Below, one piece after another: positions 1 through 12,930 of a stretch of DNA of 64,000 nucleotides. Position 1 is the first letter of the stretch. Each line of letters starts with the position of its first letter. Source of the stretch: Abelmoschus esculentus (taxonomy: Eukaryota; Streptophyta; Magnoliopsida; Malvales; Malvaceae); contig JAUCBN010000018.1 of the NCBI GenBank assembly GCA_035048815.1, positions 13,358,001-13,422,000 of the forward strand, read 5' to 3'. The notes beneath the pieces are model-generated. The model did not search any database and had not been told where the DNA came from. It worked only from the letters and a program-made list of their open reading frames with translations. The position numbers were made by a program, and so were the translations under genes.

Positions 1-987
1 GATTATCAGGTTAACAAATCAAACGCCAGATTTGTTTGCCTAGTAGAGCAACATTGAAGTGGTGTAGATTGCGAAACCCTATGCCTCCTACTATTTTTGG
101 CAGACAGATAGTGTCCTAAGGGAGTATATGCCAACCTAGTTTGTCAGCTTTGCCAAACCAATAATATCGGCGTATCGGAGTGGTCATGTCATCAATAATG
201 TTTTAGGGTAAAAGGTAGCAAGACATAACATACTGGAACATAAATTGTATGACTGATTTAATAAAAATTTCTCTACCACTAAAAGATAAAAGGTGTTTAT
301 CCCATTTACTCAGACGAGCATTTATTTTTTCCCTGTTAAAACCCAATGACACTCTCTTATTCTTCCTTATCAAGAGAAGAACTCTCAGATAAATACCTGG
401 ATCATCAACTTCTCTTACGTGATGGATATCATTAATTTCCGCTCGAAGCGACATAAAAGTCTTCCAGAAAAAGAAAATAGTAGACTTTTCAAAGTTTACT
501 GCCTGACCAGATGAGGTAGCACAATTATGCAGAGCATCCTTGAGGCGTTGAGCTTTTGTAGTATTCTTAATGAATACAACACAATCATCTGCAAAAAGAA
601 GATGCTTCATGCGTGGCCCATTCCTACTAGTACAAAGTCCAAGTAGATTACCACTTGCTTTCTCAGCATTGAGTAAAGCTGAAAGTCCTTGGGTACAAAA
701 AAGAAAAAGAAAAGGAGATACAGGGTCCCCTTGTCTTAATCCTCTATAGGGTTTGAAGGGACGTGAAGGGAATCATTGACACGTACTTGGAAGGTAACTG
801 AGGCTATGCATCTCATAATGAGAGAAACCCAATGGGTGTTAAAACCTAGCTGAAGCATAATTTGTTTAAGGAAAGGCCATTCAACACAATCAAAGGACTT
901 TTCCATGTCCAGATTTAAGCTAGAACCTTTTGCCAATGTGCTCTCATAGGTATTTAAAGTGTCGATAAGCTTATGAGCAATGAGAAT
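1..987 (-). pseudogene. LINE1 ORF2 fragment A: reverse transcriptase and downstream part
   Basis: This is a decayed piece of a plant L1-type LINE ORF2, the protein that nicks the target and reverse-transcribes LINE RNA. The minus strand reads the RT active-site motif FADDCVVFIK near 555-600, then GREIFIKSVIQ and YVMSCYLLP near 205-285. It aligns colinearly with LINE2 at about 56790-57783. A stop near 203-205 and a frame change near 755 break it. The 3' part of the element lies off the left edge. At 987 it is cut by a solo LTR and it resumes at 2831. Family assignment is firm; nothing here can be expressed as a working protein. Confidence 0.9.
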
Positions 988-2830
988 TGATAACTCCGTA
1001 AAAAGGCTATATTTTAGGCTTTTTTACTTAAGTTATTGAGTGTCCTTAGGCTCATATAGGATCATTTAGTTGCATTTAGGTTCATAACATTGCATATAGT
1101 CATTTAAACATGCCTTGGCATTTTGAGGTGGTAATAGGTGCTATTTAATGGGAAAGGTAGTTCTTTTTAGTGGTGTTGTGCAAGTGAAGCAGAAACGAAA
1201 GTTGAGGCAATTTGTCATGGCATTCTCAGAAGGATGGCAAAAGGAAAATGCCATGGCAAAGCTAAAGAATTCCTAGGCTGAGCTAAACAAAAAAAGATAT
1301 TTTGATAGGAGTGCCAGCTGGTGCTACCACAACTGATCGGGACCACTACAGTTGGCTACAACCACCATAATGAGGGACCACAAAGAAGATGACCTATATG
1401 CATTCCACGTCAGTAGGAGACCACTGTCACCTCTATTAGTCCTGCAGGAATGTCAGGACAAAAATGAGGGCAAAAAGGAATTTTTGCATATCTTTTCGGG
1501 TTTTTCACCCTCTTTAAAAGACATGGTTACCTACACAAAGAGGAGGCTTTTTTGGTAGAGAAAAACACAGAAAAGAGAGACCTTTGTGGCAGTCTTTACG
1601 GCGGAAAGCTCCCATCTTTCTCCTCCAACTTCCGGCCAAAGGGACCTCTATGATAGAACTCGAAGGGAGTGGTGAGCTAAGCATCCGAGAGGGGCTAGCT
1701 CACCAAGGAGACCATGGTGGTTGAAGAGCATGCGGCGGTGCACACCAAGGGTGTCTTCTAGTACTCCTTCCTTTATTTATTTTGTTATATTTTCATTAGG
1801 ATTAATGTTGAATGTTTAAGATTAATGTGGTTGATTACTCTTAACATTTAGCTCCACCATGTAACCTTGTTTCGGTGGTAGCTTTTATGGATGATTAACT
1901 TTTGTTTCTATTTAATATATTGCATGCTAAGTGTTTGTATATTTGCTTTGCTCATTGTTGGTAATTATTTAAGCTTTGTAAGAGGCATGAGAGTGTCCAT
2001 GGTTTAGATACAAGCTAAAACACTCGAGAGAGGCGTAGCTATAGATTCTTAGATCATCCGAGAAGAGCTAAGGGAGGATCTACGTGAGCAATGGGTTCTA
2101 GACTGCAAATAAGTCCTAGTTGGATCCTAGAGCACTCGAAAGAGGCATAGGTAAAGGCTTCAACGACTAAAAAGAGGGTAGATTATCGATAGGCTAGGGT
2201 ACCATTCGCGTGATAGGAGAAATTACCATGACATTTTAGTTTGTCAGGTTCCTATGACTCGAGAGAGCGGGAATACCTTAGAAACCTCTGTCGACTAAGT
2301 ATACACCTTAGTAGTTGTATGTTAGGTAGGGGTAAGGGGTAGAAAACCATAGAAGCCAACATCAGTCGTTCCCTAGAGAGTTTATCAATAGAGGAGAAGT
2401 ACAATATATTGTTTAACGTGTTTTTGAATCCTGTTTTTGCCCTCGCATTTACAACTTACTTTCTTTACTTTGCTTGATATCTTGCAATCACTCTACCATA
2501 CACTCACATACCACCTTCATACATTCACTTTGCCATCATCATCCATTCTATTTAGCCTTGGCAAATTTTAGTTGCTTGTACTCTAGAATTGCCATAGCAT
2601 TTCCATCTTAAACCTTCATCGTACATATCCATTTTCTTGTGTTTTTATCTCTATCTTTGTTTTTTAAAGTGACAACCTTTTTTGCCTTGACAAATTTGAC
2701 TACATGCTTTAATCTAGATCCTCGTAGGAACGATACTCACTTACCCTATTATTACTTGCATGACTGTGTATACTTGCACATATATGTGTGTTCATACACA
2801 TCAATTATAAGCACTACACAGAACACACCA
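988..2830. mobile_element. Solo LTR (1.84 kb), probable Ty3/Gypsy type
   Basis: The segment starts TGATAACTCC and ends ACACACCA, the TG...CA ends of an LTR. It is bracketed by the 5-bp target duplication AGAAT (983-987 and 2831-2835), and LINE1 reads continuously across it. I see no primer-binding site, polypurine tract or coding domain, so this is a lone LTR left by recombination between two LTRs. Short motifs of the type CACTCGAGAGAGG recur near 2020, 2130 and 2260. The parent clade is not identified; Gypsy is an inference from the length and the TGATAACTCC start. A 68-codon ORF at 1352-1558 is not considered a gene. Confidence 0.85.
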
Positions 2831-4360
2831 AGAATATTATTAGTGATATTCATTCCTTGAACGAAAGCAGCTTGAGTACCACTTATACATAAAGGTATAA
2901 TAGACTTTAGACGATTTGTTAGAGTATGCCCAAAGACCAATCATATGATGATTGTAAGGATATTTTTATTTATCAATTTTATTGAATAATATATGTATTA
3001 TTATTAAAAGATCAATAGTCAAGTATTATTATACGTATGGACAATAATAATACGCTTAAGACTAACATGTGATTAATTGACGACAATGAGTTGTCATTGA
3101 CATAGAGATCTCAGAATTAATACATGAATGTATTAGTAGAGAATAATATATTGGATTGACCCAATATGAGCATATATCTTTGATTATTAGGTGACGGTCA
3201 TGATATTGCTCATAGTGACAACTATATTTATAATCCTTAGACTTGAGATTATTATCATCTCAACATATGTTATTTTGTGTTTTGATATAGTTAAACATGT
3301 CTCGTAATTAGTTACACTATAAAAACTAACATTGGACATATTATAATTTATATAGTGAGATGTGAATGATCGATATAGGATTTGTCCTTCCTACAAAACA
3401 GGAAAATATATCTAAGGCCACTTGATTGAGTGAGACTAGAAATGCATGGCCTTGCTTGAATACATTGATATGAGATATCACAAATTATTCATTAATAGTA
3501 GTTCACTCTAGATATCAAGAAACATTAAAATAGGCTATACAAGTGTGACTATTCCAAGACTTGTGCCTATTAAAGATATAAAAGGACAAAAGGATACAAT
3601 ACATTAAGAGAGTTGGTCACGGACATGATACATCGAATCATAATCTCTTGCATATTAGATGAAAATGATATAATTCTAGATGTCACTCATTTTTTGTAAT
3701 ATTATAATTATTCTAATATTATTTCTAATGTTACAATGAGCCTACATGGTCACACCCAATGGTTGAAAATGAGAAAATATATATGTATAAGTAAACTATA
3801 TTTAATCCTGAATTTTAAGAAAATGATATAATTAAAGCAATTGCATCTCTTTTCAAAATCGAATTCAATATAGATTCCAAAATTTAAGGAAACAATAAAA
3901 TTAATTATTTCCTATAATAAATTATGAATCAAACTCTTATACCTAGGGTTATACATATATATAAGTGATCTTTGGGTATAGCAGCCACATATCAGTGAAT
4001 CCCGTATTCCAAACCTAAAATAAAAAAAAATAGTTTTTCGAGATTTGCACATATATGTGCGTTCACATACATCAATTATAAGCACTACACAGAACACACA
4101 AAGAATATTATTAGTGATATTTATTCCTTGAACGAAAGCGGCTTGATTACCACTTATACATAAAGGTATAATAGACTTTAGACGATTTGTTAGAGTATGC
4201 CCAAAGACCAATCATATGATGATTGTAAGGATATTTTTATTTATCAATTTTATTGAATAATGTATGTATTATTATTAAAAGATCAATAGTCAAGTATTAT
4301 TATACGTATGGAAAATAATAATACGCTTAAGACTAACATGTGATTAATTGATGAAAATGA
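2777..4360. repeat. Tandem duplication of 1271 bp spanning three repeat families
   Basis: Sequence from 2777 is repeated from 4048, an offset of 1271 bp. The first unit (2777-4047) contains the tail of the solo LTR, LINE1 fragment B and most of the Copia 5' LTR. The second copy carries the same solo-LTR tail (4048-4101), the same LINE1 piece (4102-4187) and the start of the Copia LTR (from 4188), then loses about 0.9 kb near 4360 and rejoins the LTR end. Both breakpoints sit at a TTG shared by the two sides. Because it carries flanking DNA, it is a host rearrangement that followed the Copia insertion, not part of the element. Confidence 0.88.
2831..2916 (-). pseudogene. LINE1 fragment B (ORF2)
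   Basis: These 86 bases continue LINE1 after the solo LTR and match LINE2 at about 57797-57878. The minus strand encodes the RT segment around SIIPLCISGTQAAFVQG. The piece begins with the AGAAT target duplication and ends where the Copia LTR (TGTTAG) begins. A second, slightly diverged copy lies at 4102-4187 because of a local tandem duplication. Confidence 0.88.
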
Positions 4361-4640
4361 TATCAAACCTAAAATCATAAAAAATAGTTTTTCGAGATTT
4401 GCTCTCTCAACCGGGTAAACTGAGTAGAGACCGAGACGATGTTCGTAGAGACTAAAGATTTGATTGTTGAACGATCGTGACTGTAGTAGACTCAAGTGTT
4501 GTTTTTGTTGTTTATCAAGGAACCCAATATAAGTAATCGTATCTCTTCCTCCTAATTTCGGATTAAATGTACATAGATCAATGGAAAGACCATCGTAATT
4601 TTGTTTCGCTGCGCCATAGAATGTGCCGACAATCCCAACA
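2917..4640 (+). repeat. Copia 5' LTR, rearranged
   Basis: The LTR starts TGTTAGAGTATG and ends CCCAACA just before the primer site. It is interrupted by the 1271-bp tandem duplication: LTR sequence occupies 2917-4047 and 4188-4640, with duplicated flank at 4048-4187. Compared with the 3' LTR it lacks about 70 bp after 2988. Allowing for these changes, the native LTR was about 1.4-1.5 kb. Many substitutions against the 3' LTR point to an old insertion. Confidence 0.85.
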
Positions 4641-4641
4641 G

Positions 4642-4653
4642 TGGTATCAGAGC
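4642..4653 (+). other. Copia primer-binding site
   Basis: TGGTATCAGAGC, complementary to the 3' end of plant initiator methionine tRNA, lies one base after the LTR end CCCAACA. It is where reverse transcription of the first strand would start. Confidence 0.9.
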
Positions 4654-6026
4654 CACTTGTACGATCCATAATCGGGTTAAATAATTGGGTGATACGATAT
4701 GTATGAGATACATGCTTTATTTCACTGTATCGACGATATATATATTGATATTGATAGTCGATTAGAGATACAATTATTATGTTAATCTGTTAATTACAAT
4801 CGCCATGTTTCTGCAAGGATTCTATGGTAATCATATGTCAATCATTGACATGATGATTGGCGAAAGTGCGATGGCAGATCGCATCAAAGAAAAGGAATAA
4901 TGGTTATTCTAATATGGAAAAATCTAAGGGATTTAAAAATCTCGAAAATACGATTCTATTGATAAATCTTATCAAATCATGATGTTTTTCCGAAGAAAAA
5001 TAGTCTCTATTTTTCAAAATTTCCGACCATATTTGTAATATTAACGATTAAGTGATAGCATATATATGATATGTTTGCTTTGCACGGTGTTTGACATGCA
5101 TGGTTATAGCTCTTGCTTTTACAATAGTTGTAAATTTTAAATACGGACTGCGTGTCGTGCCTTTCTCTATCTCTGTTGTACTTTTTTTCTCATCTTACTC
5201 CCTCGTATGTAAAAAGAGTTTCTATAAATGTAATATTATTCCAAGAAGCAATCGAGACGTTTGGACAAAAGGCAAAAATATGTTTGAGAAACAGTTTTAC
5301 TGTAGAATTAGGGCTTTAAGGTTCTCCTATTGGCTTGGGATGGGCCACCTTAGTTATTTATTTTGGGTTATAACCATTACAATCTTATTGTTTTATATCT
5401 ATCATGTATGTGATGCAATGTATGATATATATCTTCTACTCGTATATATTGATGAGATCAATAAGGGCCAAATTAAAAGAAATAACGATAAGATAGTTAA
5501 AGATTTCTCTCAAATTAATCTAAGTTAAATTTAGCCGTCTAATATTTGCCCTCGTTAAGGCCTTGATCGATCTTATGTGGATTTTGCAAAAGTATTGACA
5601 CATAAGTCCATCTTGATTAAACGTGTAGAATAAGCAAGTGATATTCGTCTTTCGAAATATTGGTAATAAATTAGTTATGTTGTTCTAATAAAATTAGAAA
5701 CCCAAAGGCTATGTATTTGGTTAAGTTATGAGATGACTGAACAAGTGTTGTTCACCAAATAGAGGAGTTGCATGAGATGTAATTAGTAAAGGGTTACTTA
5801 CCTAAATAACCTTCATCCTAAAAGAAAAGCCAAAGCTAATTTAGGAAATTGATGAATTATGGATCCTCACTTACTAGAAAAATTTTCGTTGAATTTTTTC
5901 GAAATTAAAAATAAGAGGGATTTTTAATTTTGAACAAAATAGTATGAGTATTTATAAACAAAGTCCTATTTATAATATTTCAAATTGGTAAATTTACTTT
6001 ATGTATTTCCATTGTTGTAGGTCTAA
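4654..6026 (+). other. Copia leader, no recognised gene
   Basis: This stretch of 1.37 kb lies between the primer site and gag. It is AT-rich and shows no domain I recognise. An ORF of 145 codons at 5091-5528 has hydrophobic stretches but no family resemblance, and is more likely chance. Confidence 0.6.
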
Positions 6027-6800
6027 ATGGAAAACAACACTTTATCACTGCGATCACTCCTTGAAAAGGAGAAACTTAATGGCATAAACTTCCTTGATTG
6101 GTTCCGTAATTTGAGAATTATTCTCAAACTGGAAAGAAACGAATATGTTCCAGATGAACCGATAGCTAATGCTTCTAGAGTTGACAGAGAAAAGTTTAAG
6201 AAACATATAGATGGCATGTTAGTTGTCGAATGTCTTATTCTTGCTCCCATGACTCCCGATCTTCGAAAGCAATATGAGGATGTGGTTGCATATGATATGA
6301 TTCATAACCTCAAAGAAATATATGAGGATCAAGCACGTCAAGAGAGGTATGAGACCTCTAAAGATCTATTTGAGTGCAAAATAGTAGAGGGATCAACTAT
6401 AGGATCTCATATCATTAAGATGATAGGGTATATCCAAACGTTGGAAAAGCTAGGTTTTCCTATCAAGGATGAATTGGCTACTGATGTTATTCTGCAATCA
6501 TTGTCGAATAGCTTTAATCAATTTGTCCTTAATTTCAACATGAATGAAATTAACAAAACTTTGCCAAAGTTACTTGGTATGTTACGAACTGCTGAGAAAA
6601 ATATGTCTAAGGGTGGACCTAAGCTCATTGTGATGGTCCACAAGGACAAAGGAAAGGGAAAAACATTGCAAAGTACAAGGGTAAAGGTCAGCCTATACCC
6701 AAAGGACAGGATGCACTGAAACCCAAAGGGAGCGCAAGGAAGGAAAATGTTTCCACTGCAATAAGACCGAACACTAGAAAAGAAATTGCCCCCATTTAGC
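6027..6800 (+). pseudogene. Copia gag, broken in the zinc knuckle
   Basis: Gag packages element RNA into virus-like particles. The ORF starts with ATG at 6027 (MENNTLSLRSLLEKEKLNG) and runs 230 codons with Copia-type gag features: LNGINFLDWFRNLRIILK near the N-terminus, and ETSKDLFECKIVEG and IQTLEKLGFPI in the middle. It stops at 6717-6719. Beyond, in another frame near 6748-6795, a CX2CX4HX4C zinc knuckle (CFHC...H...C) can be read, with an in-frame TAG just after its histidine. The gag core is the best preserved part of this element. Confidence 0.85.
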
Positions 6801-6879
6801 TTGAAGAGGTCAAGAATGCAAAAGCAGATGGTGAATCTACTTCAAGTATTTATGTTATCAATGTGAATCTGTCAACATC

Positions 6880-8325
6880 TTCTTTTTAGGTTTTAGATAC
6901 CAGTTGTCGTTCGCACATTTGTACTTTTGTACAGGGAATGTAAAAGAGAAAGAATCTAGCTAAGGTAGACGTAGACCTACGAGTGGGAAATGGAGCAAGA
7001 GTTGTTACATTAGCTATAATAATATACGTTTTATCTTTACCTAGTGGACTTGATTTACATTTAGAAGATTGTTATTTTGTGCCTAATTTAACTAAAAACA
7101 TTATTTCTATTTCTTGTTTGGACAAGATTGGCTCTGAGATTATTATTAAGAATAATTATTGTTCTTTTTATCTCGATAATGTTTTTTATGGTTCGGCACA
7201 ATTGATTATGGCTTATATATTTAAATCTAGAAATTTTCATATATAACATAAATACCAAAATATCAAAAACAAATGACTCAAATCAAACTTATCTTTGGCA
7301 TTTTCGTTTAGGCCATATAAGTGAGAAACGCATATCAAAACTCCATAAAGATGGATTTTTGATTCATTTATTTTCGAACAACTGGATGTATGTGAATCTT
7401 GCTTACTAGGAAAAATAACTAATGCTCCTTTTAATGGTAAAAGTGAGCGAGCAAGTGATTTTCTGGGATTAATACATAGTGATGTATGTGGACCAATGAA
7501 CACACAAGCTAGAGGTGGATTTCAGTACTTCATCACTTTCACTGATAACTTTTGTTGATATGGTTACATTTACCTTATTTGCCATAAATCTGAGGCTATT
7601 GAAAAGTTTAAAGTATTCAAGAATGAAGTTCAAAAACAACTAGACAAGATTATTAAAGCACTTCGATTAGATCGAGGTGGAGAATACTTAAGCATATAAT
7701 TTGATAGACATGGTAATTAAAGAATGTGGGATTGTCTCACAGCTTACTCCACCAGGTACACCACAGTAAAATGGAGTTTCTAGAGGAGGAATCAAACTTT
7801 GTTAGACATGGTACGATCAATGATGAGTCATAGTGATTTTTCGACTTCTTTCTATGGACATGCACTAGAAACAACTGCTTTCATTTTAAATCGTGTTCCA
7901 TCTAAATTTGTTCAAAAGACACCATATAAGATATGGATTGAAAACATCCCAATGTGTCTTTTATGAAGATTTGGGGTTATGAAGCATATGTCAAATATTA
8001 GATGTCTACAAAGCTCGAACCCAAATCTCATAAGTGTAATTTTGTTGGATATCCCAAAGAAACTAAGAGATATTATTTTTTTATCCCTAAAGAGAACAAA
8101 GTTTTTGTTGCTTGAATAAGAGTTTTTCTCGAAAGAGAATTTCTCAATAAGAAAGGAAAGGGTAGAGACATTGAACTTGGAGAAGTTCAAGAACAACAAT
8201 TCACTGAGCTTGAGATTGAACATGTTCCACAATTGTTGAGAAATAGTCAACAGATTTAGAAACACAATCACTGTGCAGGTCCACAAGAGAACGCCATGCA
8301 CCTGAGAGATATGAATTTCTCATTA
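6880..8325 (+). pseudogene. Copia protease and integrase region
   Basis: A protease remnant reads VLDTSCRSHIC near 6890, where the active-site aspartate is kept but the usual glycine after DT is serine. A GAG-pre-integrase-like stretch with HLWHFRLGHISEKRI lies near 7295-7335. Integrase core remnants include SDVCGPMNTQARGGFQYF near 7480-7530 and LRLDRGGEYLS near 7665-7700. Several stops and frame changes separate these pieces. The protein would cut the polyprotein and insert the element DNA; neither activity can survive here. Confidence 0.82.
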
Positions 8326-8327
8326 CC

Positions 8328-9791
8328 ATGCATGGAGATGTTCTTATTTTGGATCAAGATGAGCTAAGAACTTATCAAGAGGCAGTATCGAGCCCAGACT
8401 CTAAGAAATGGCTTGAGGCCATGAAATCTGAGATGGAATCCATATCAGTCAACCAAGTATGGACTTTGGTTGAATCGCCTGAAGGGGTAAAACCTGTAGG
8501 TTGTAAATGGGTTTTCAAGAAGAAAACCAACATGGATAGAAACATACAAACATACAAGGGGCGACTAGTCGCTAAAGGTTTTCGATAAGTTCATGGTATT
8601 GACTATGAAGAAACTTTCTCCCCTTTAGCTATGTTTAAATCCATCCGGATCTTGCTTGCTATATCTGCATTCCATGATTATGAAATTTGATAGATGGACG
8701 TCAAAACCGCTTTCCTTAATGGAAACCTTGAAGAGGATGTGTATATTACATAACCAGAAGGTTTTGTCGCTCCAGGAAATGTTGGAAAGGTTTGTAAGCT
8801 AGAAAGTTCCATTTATCAAGATGAGCCTTGTGTTTACAAGAAGACAAGTGGGAGCATTGTTTCTTTCCTAATCTTGTATGTAGATGACATACTTATTATA
8901 GGAAATGACATACCTACCTTACAGTCAGTTAAGACTTGGTTAAGTAGTTATTTCTCTATGAAAGATTTGGGTGAAACACCATATATCTTAGGGGTTAAGA
9001 TCTATAGAGATAGATCTAGACGAATTCTAGGCATGAGTCAAAGTACACATATAGACAAACTGCTGAAAAGATTCAGTATGAAAGAATCCAAGAAAAGATT
9101 CTTACCTATGATACGTGGTATATCTTTTTCAAAGGAAATGTGTCCTTTAACTCCACAAGAAAAAGAACGAATGAGTAAGATTCCATATGCTTCGGATATT
9201 GGTTCTGTCATGTATGCCATGATATGTACTCGATAAGATGTATTGTATGCCTTAAGCATGATAAGTCGGTATCAGGTAAAACCTGGTGAAAGTCATTGGG
9301 TGACAGTTAAAAATATCCTTAATTACTTTAGAAGAACCAAGGATAAATTTCTTGTCTATGGAGGCAAAAAAGAGCTTAGTATAAAAGGTTATACTGATGC
9401 TAGTTTCCAAACATAAAAGGATGACTCAAGATCGCAATCTGGATTTGTGTTTTGCCTTAACGCAGGTGTTGTAAGCTGAACAAGTTCTAAGCAAGATATA
9501 GTAACTGATTTTACGACAGAGGCTGAGTATATTGCAGCCAGTGAAGCAGCAATGGAAGTTGTTTGGAACAAAAAGTTCATATCTGAACTAGGGGTTGTTC
9601 CAAGCATATCAGACGCTATAGAACTCTGTTGTGACAACAATAGAGCCATTTCACAAGAAAAGGAACCTAGATCTCATCAACAATCCAAACATATTCTTAG
9701 ACGCTTCCATCTCATTCAAGTACATACGGATATCAGAGTACACACGGATAATAACATTGTTGATCCCTTGACGAAGCCTCTGATGCAATAG
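8328..9791 (+). pseudogene. Copia reverse transcriptase and RNase H region
   Basis: The RT begins around YQEAVSSPDSKKWLEAMKSE and KPVGCKWVFKKK (8370-8530). Its active site YVDDILIIGN is at about 8877-8906. RNase H follows with YTDASF near 9390 and TEAEYIAASEAAMEVVW near 9520-9570, and the C-terminus DPLTKPLMQ ends at 9791. Stops lie near 8586, 8689, 8750, 9234, 9414 and 9478. About 25 codons are missing near 8815, between SSIYQ and DEPCVYKK, where Copia proteins normally carry GLKQ. Domain order integrase before RT confirms Copia. Confidence 0.88.
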
Positions 9792-9850
9792 AAGCATGAT
9801 CATCACATTGAGTCACTCGGTATTAGATATGTGAGTGATTAGTCTTAGTG

Positions 9851-9862
9851 CTAGCGGGAGAT
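9851..9862 (+). other. Copia polypurine tract
   Basis: The purine-rich stretch ending GCGGGAGAT directly precedes the 3' LTR start TGTTAG. This is the usual priming site for the second DNA strand in Copia elements. Confidence 0.75.
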
Positions 9863-10363
9863 TGTTAGAGTATGCTCAAAGACCAATCAAATGATGATTG
9901 TAAAGATACTTTTATTTACTAATTTTATTGAATAAAGGTCTTACTATTGTTGTTTTCAGATATATGTGTCAATGTATAACATAAACTGAGAAACAATAAG
10001 GTCCATATAATAATATATGTATTATTATTAAAAGATCCTTAGTCAAGTATTATTATGGGTATGAATAATAATAATACGCTTAAGACTAATATGTGATTAA
10101 TTGATGACAATGAGTTGTCATTGACATAGATATGTTAGAATTAATATATGAATAGATTAGTACAGAATAATATATTGGATTGACCTACTATGAGCATATA
10201 TCTTGGATTATTATGTGATGGTCACGATATTGCTCATAGTGACAACTATATGTATAATTCTTAGACTTGAGATTATTACTATCTCAACATATGCTATTTT
10301 ATGTTTTGATGCAGTTAAATGTATCTAGTAATTAGTTACATTATAAAAACAGACATTGGACAT
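9863..10363 (+). repeat. Copia 3' LTR, first part
   Basis: It starts TGTTAGAGTATGCTC and aligns with the 5' LTR at 2917 onward. It keeps about 70 bp (near 9938-10005) missing from the 5' LTR. It ends at the GACAT target duplication (10359-10363) where Tekay1 inserted. Confidence 0.9.
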
Positions 10364-12681
10364 TGTAATACCCTAAACATAGCTTAGAAGTTAAGGACTA
10401 AATAAATTAAATTAGAGCTTAATAAAATTCAAAGTTTAGTGACTAAATTGAATAAATTTGAAAATTAGAGGCCAATTTGAAAAGGGACCAAAAAGTGAAA
10501 ATTCAAAAGAGGTGAGATTGCATGTAAGTTTTTAAGAAGTTGGTGGCCTTGGACACATGGCAAAACACCATGTGGCCAGCCACCCCTTGTCCATAATAAT
10601 AGATTTGTTTAAATTAAAAAAAAATAAGAAAAGGGCAAATGATGATTATATGTCATAGTGGGAGAGAGAAAGTTCTATTTGTCATCTTCTTCATCCATTT
10701 CTTCCCTCTTGGCCGGCCATGGGAGAGAGTTTGAGAGAAAATATTTGCTTGCCTTGCATGTGAGATTTTAAGTGAGATTTTGAAGGTTTGAAGCAAGATT
10801 CTTGATTAGGGAGGTCAAACAAGCAAGGTAAGGTATTTTTCTTCTTCTAAGCTTAGCTAAAAATGTAGTTGAAGGTTGTTAGCTTGAAATCCATGGCTGA
10901 AAATTTAATATAGTGTTCTTAGTTAGCTTATTTTTAAGTTAGAAGTTGAATGCATGTTGCTGGAAAATACATGTTATATTTGTTGAGTTTTTGAGCTTAA
11001 GGACTAAGTTGCATGGATTTGGAAATTATAGGGACTGTTTTATGGTTAAATTTAGGAAGGATTTTGATGTTAGGATGATTAAAATATTCATATGTGGATT
11101 GATTTGGGGTAAAAAGAAGCATGAAAACTTGTTGCTAGGAAATTAAGTGATAAATGTGGTTTTGAACTGTTTTGCAAGAATTGAGAAATTGGTGGACTTA
11201 TTTGTTTTGGTTGAATCTGGAAATTTAATATTTAATTTATAGGATAATGATTTACGAGTGAGGAGATTAAATTGTAGGTGTTTTGGTTGAAAAGATGAAG
11301 GAAAGGAAGTGTTAGAATTGGTAAAGTGCTTTGGACTAGCTTATAAGTGATATTTTAGTAGCTTCATGGATTTAGCTGAAAACTCTTTTTAAATGCCAAA
11401 TTAAAAATGTTTGTATAGGTAAAATGTGCTTAAAACTGATTCTACTAAAGTTTACAAGTGTTGGACGAGTTGAATTGGTGTTTAGGTTGATGAATCTTGA
11501 GCTAGAATTGATGTAGGTGAAATCTGTCCAGAATAGGCCCTGTTCTGGACAGTAACTTCAAAAAATTCCCTAAAATAATTTACAAGGAATTTAGGGATGG
11601 AATTGATAATTCTAGAACTTGGATTAGTCTAGTTTAATTATAAAAAAACCTCACCTCGTTTGCCCTTGTAAATTAGGAGATATAAGAGAAACAAAAAGAT
11701 TGGTCCAGACTGTCCCGAAACAGCACTGCCTTGTCTTTAAATTGAAAACTGGTATTGATGGGTTCGTAGGAAAAATTCAAGCTTTATATGGTTCAAAAGA
11801 TGGTTTCTTTAGCTTTCCAACGAAGTAAAGTGGACAATTTTTGGACATGTGGATCAAAAGATAAAAATAGTTTAGTGAGCATTGTACAATCTGTCCAAGA
11901 ATGTAACCTTACTGTTTTGGTTGTTTTGGAGTTGTTAATTATGAAATGTGTAGTTCGAATGTATTTTGATGATGTGTCAGTGCTTTTGTTTGTTTTAGAG
12001 GCTTCTAAATAATTGGATAGTTAGGACGAGCTGAGGCAAGAGCTTGCCAAAAGAAGGAGCAAGGGGCCAATCATCCATAATCCCTAGGAGTTTGGCTTGG
12101 ATTGTTTGTGAGTGTGACTTTCTTTGGGGTTGGGACTAGGTCCTAACCCAATTCTGATTTTTGGTTGTTTATGATTAAACCGGTATGAAATATGACTTAA
12201 TACAAAATTGGCTAATCTTTAATGGAAGAGTGAAATGCTATGAAAACTTGTTTGTTGCCATGTTACTTGTTAGCATGTTGATTGAATATGTATTGCTTAT
12301 TAAGTAATTGTTTTGGTTTGTTCATACCCATGCATTGCATATGTCGAGGTATGAATGGCATGCTTAAGCTTGGGACGCAAGGTACGTGTACATGCATTTG
12401 TTCCATGCAATTAAAGTTCTGATTTTTGCTTGTGCTTAGCATGTTTGATATAATGTATAAGGAATGGCATGAAATGAATTTTTATGAGCCTAGGCATAAT
12501 GGCCTAAGAGGCTTGGTCTATGAGGACCGTGTTATTGAAATGATAATGAATATTAGATTGATATGCTTAAATTGATAATCGACAACCTTGGTAGCTAGTT
12601 AGTTAGATAGGAGGGCATGCCTTAGAATCTAGAGCTCATTGTATCGGGTAGGACTTCGGTCCGGGGCAATTGGCCCATATT

Positions 12682-12760
12682 GGCGACAGTTGGAGGGTAC
12701 GTTTTTGGTCATTGGCGACAGTTGGAGGGTACGTTTTTGGTCATTGGCGACAGTAGGAGG
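12682..12760 (+). repeat. 32-bp minisatellite in Tekay1 5' LTR
   Basis: Units start GGCGACAGTTGGAGGGTACG at 12682 and 12714, with a partial unit at 12746. The 3' LTR has one full unit fewer (20821 full, 20853 partial), so copy number changed after insertion. Confidence 0.9.
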
Positions 12761-12930
12761 GTTTGACCAGCACTATAGGTGCATATTGTGGCGACAGTTG
12801 GTTGGAGATTCGATTATCTTCTAGCTAAATACCAAGGTGGTTGTAATGATTTAATTAACTTGAACTTGAATTGCACTATATTTGTTAGTTAAATGTAAGC
12901 ATGATTATTTCGTATGAAAATGCATTTGTT

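Noticed and set aside
4283..4669. 128-codon minus-strand ORF over the Copia LTR end
   Set aside because: It is an antisense reading of LTR and primer site; a similar reading appears in the other LTR and then runs into LINE1.
5091..5528. 145-codon ORF in the Copia leader as a host or env-like gene
   Set aside because: Hydrophobic stretches but no recognisable domain, and AT-rich sequence easily gives such runs.
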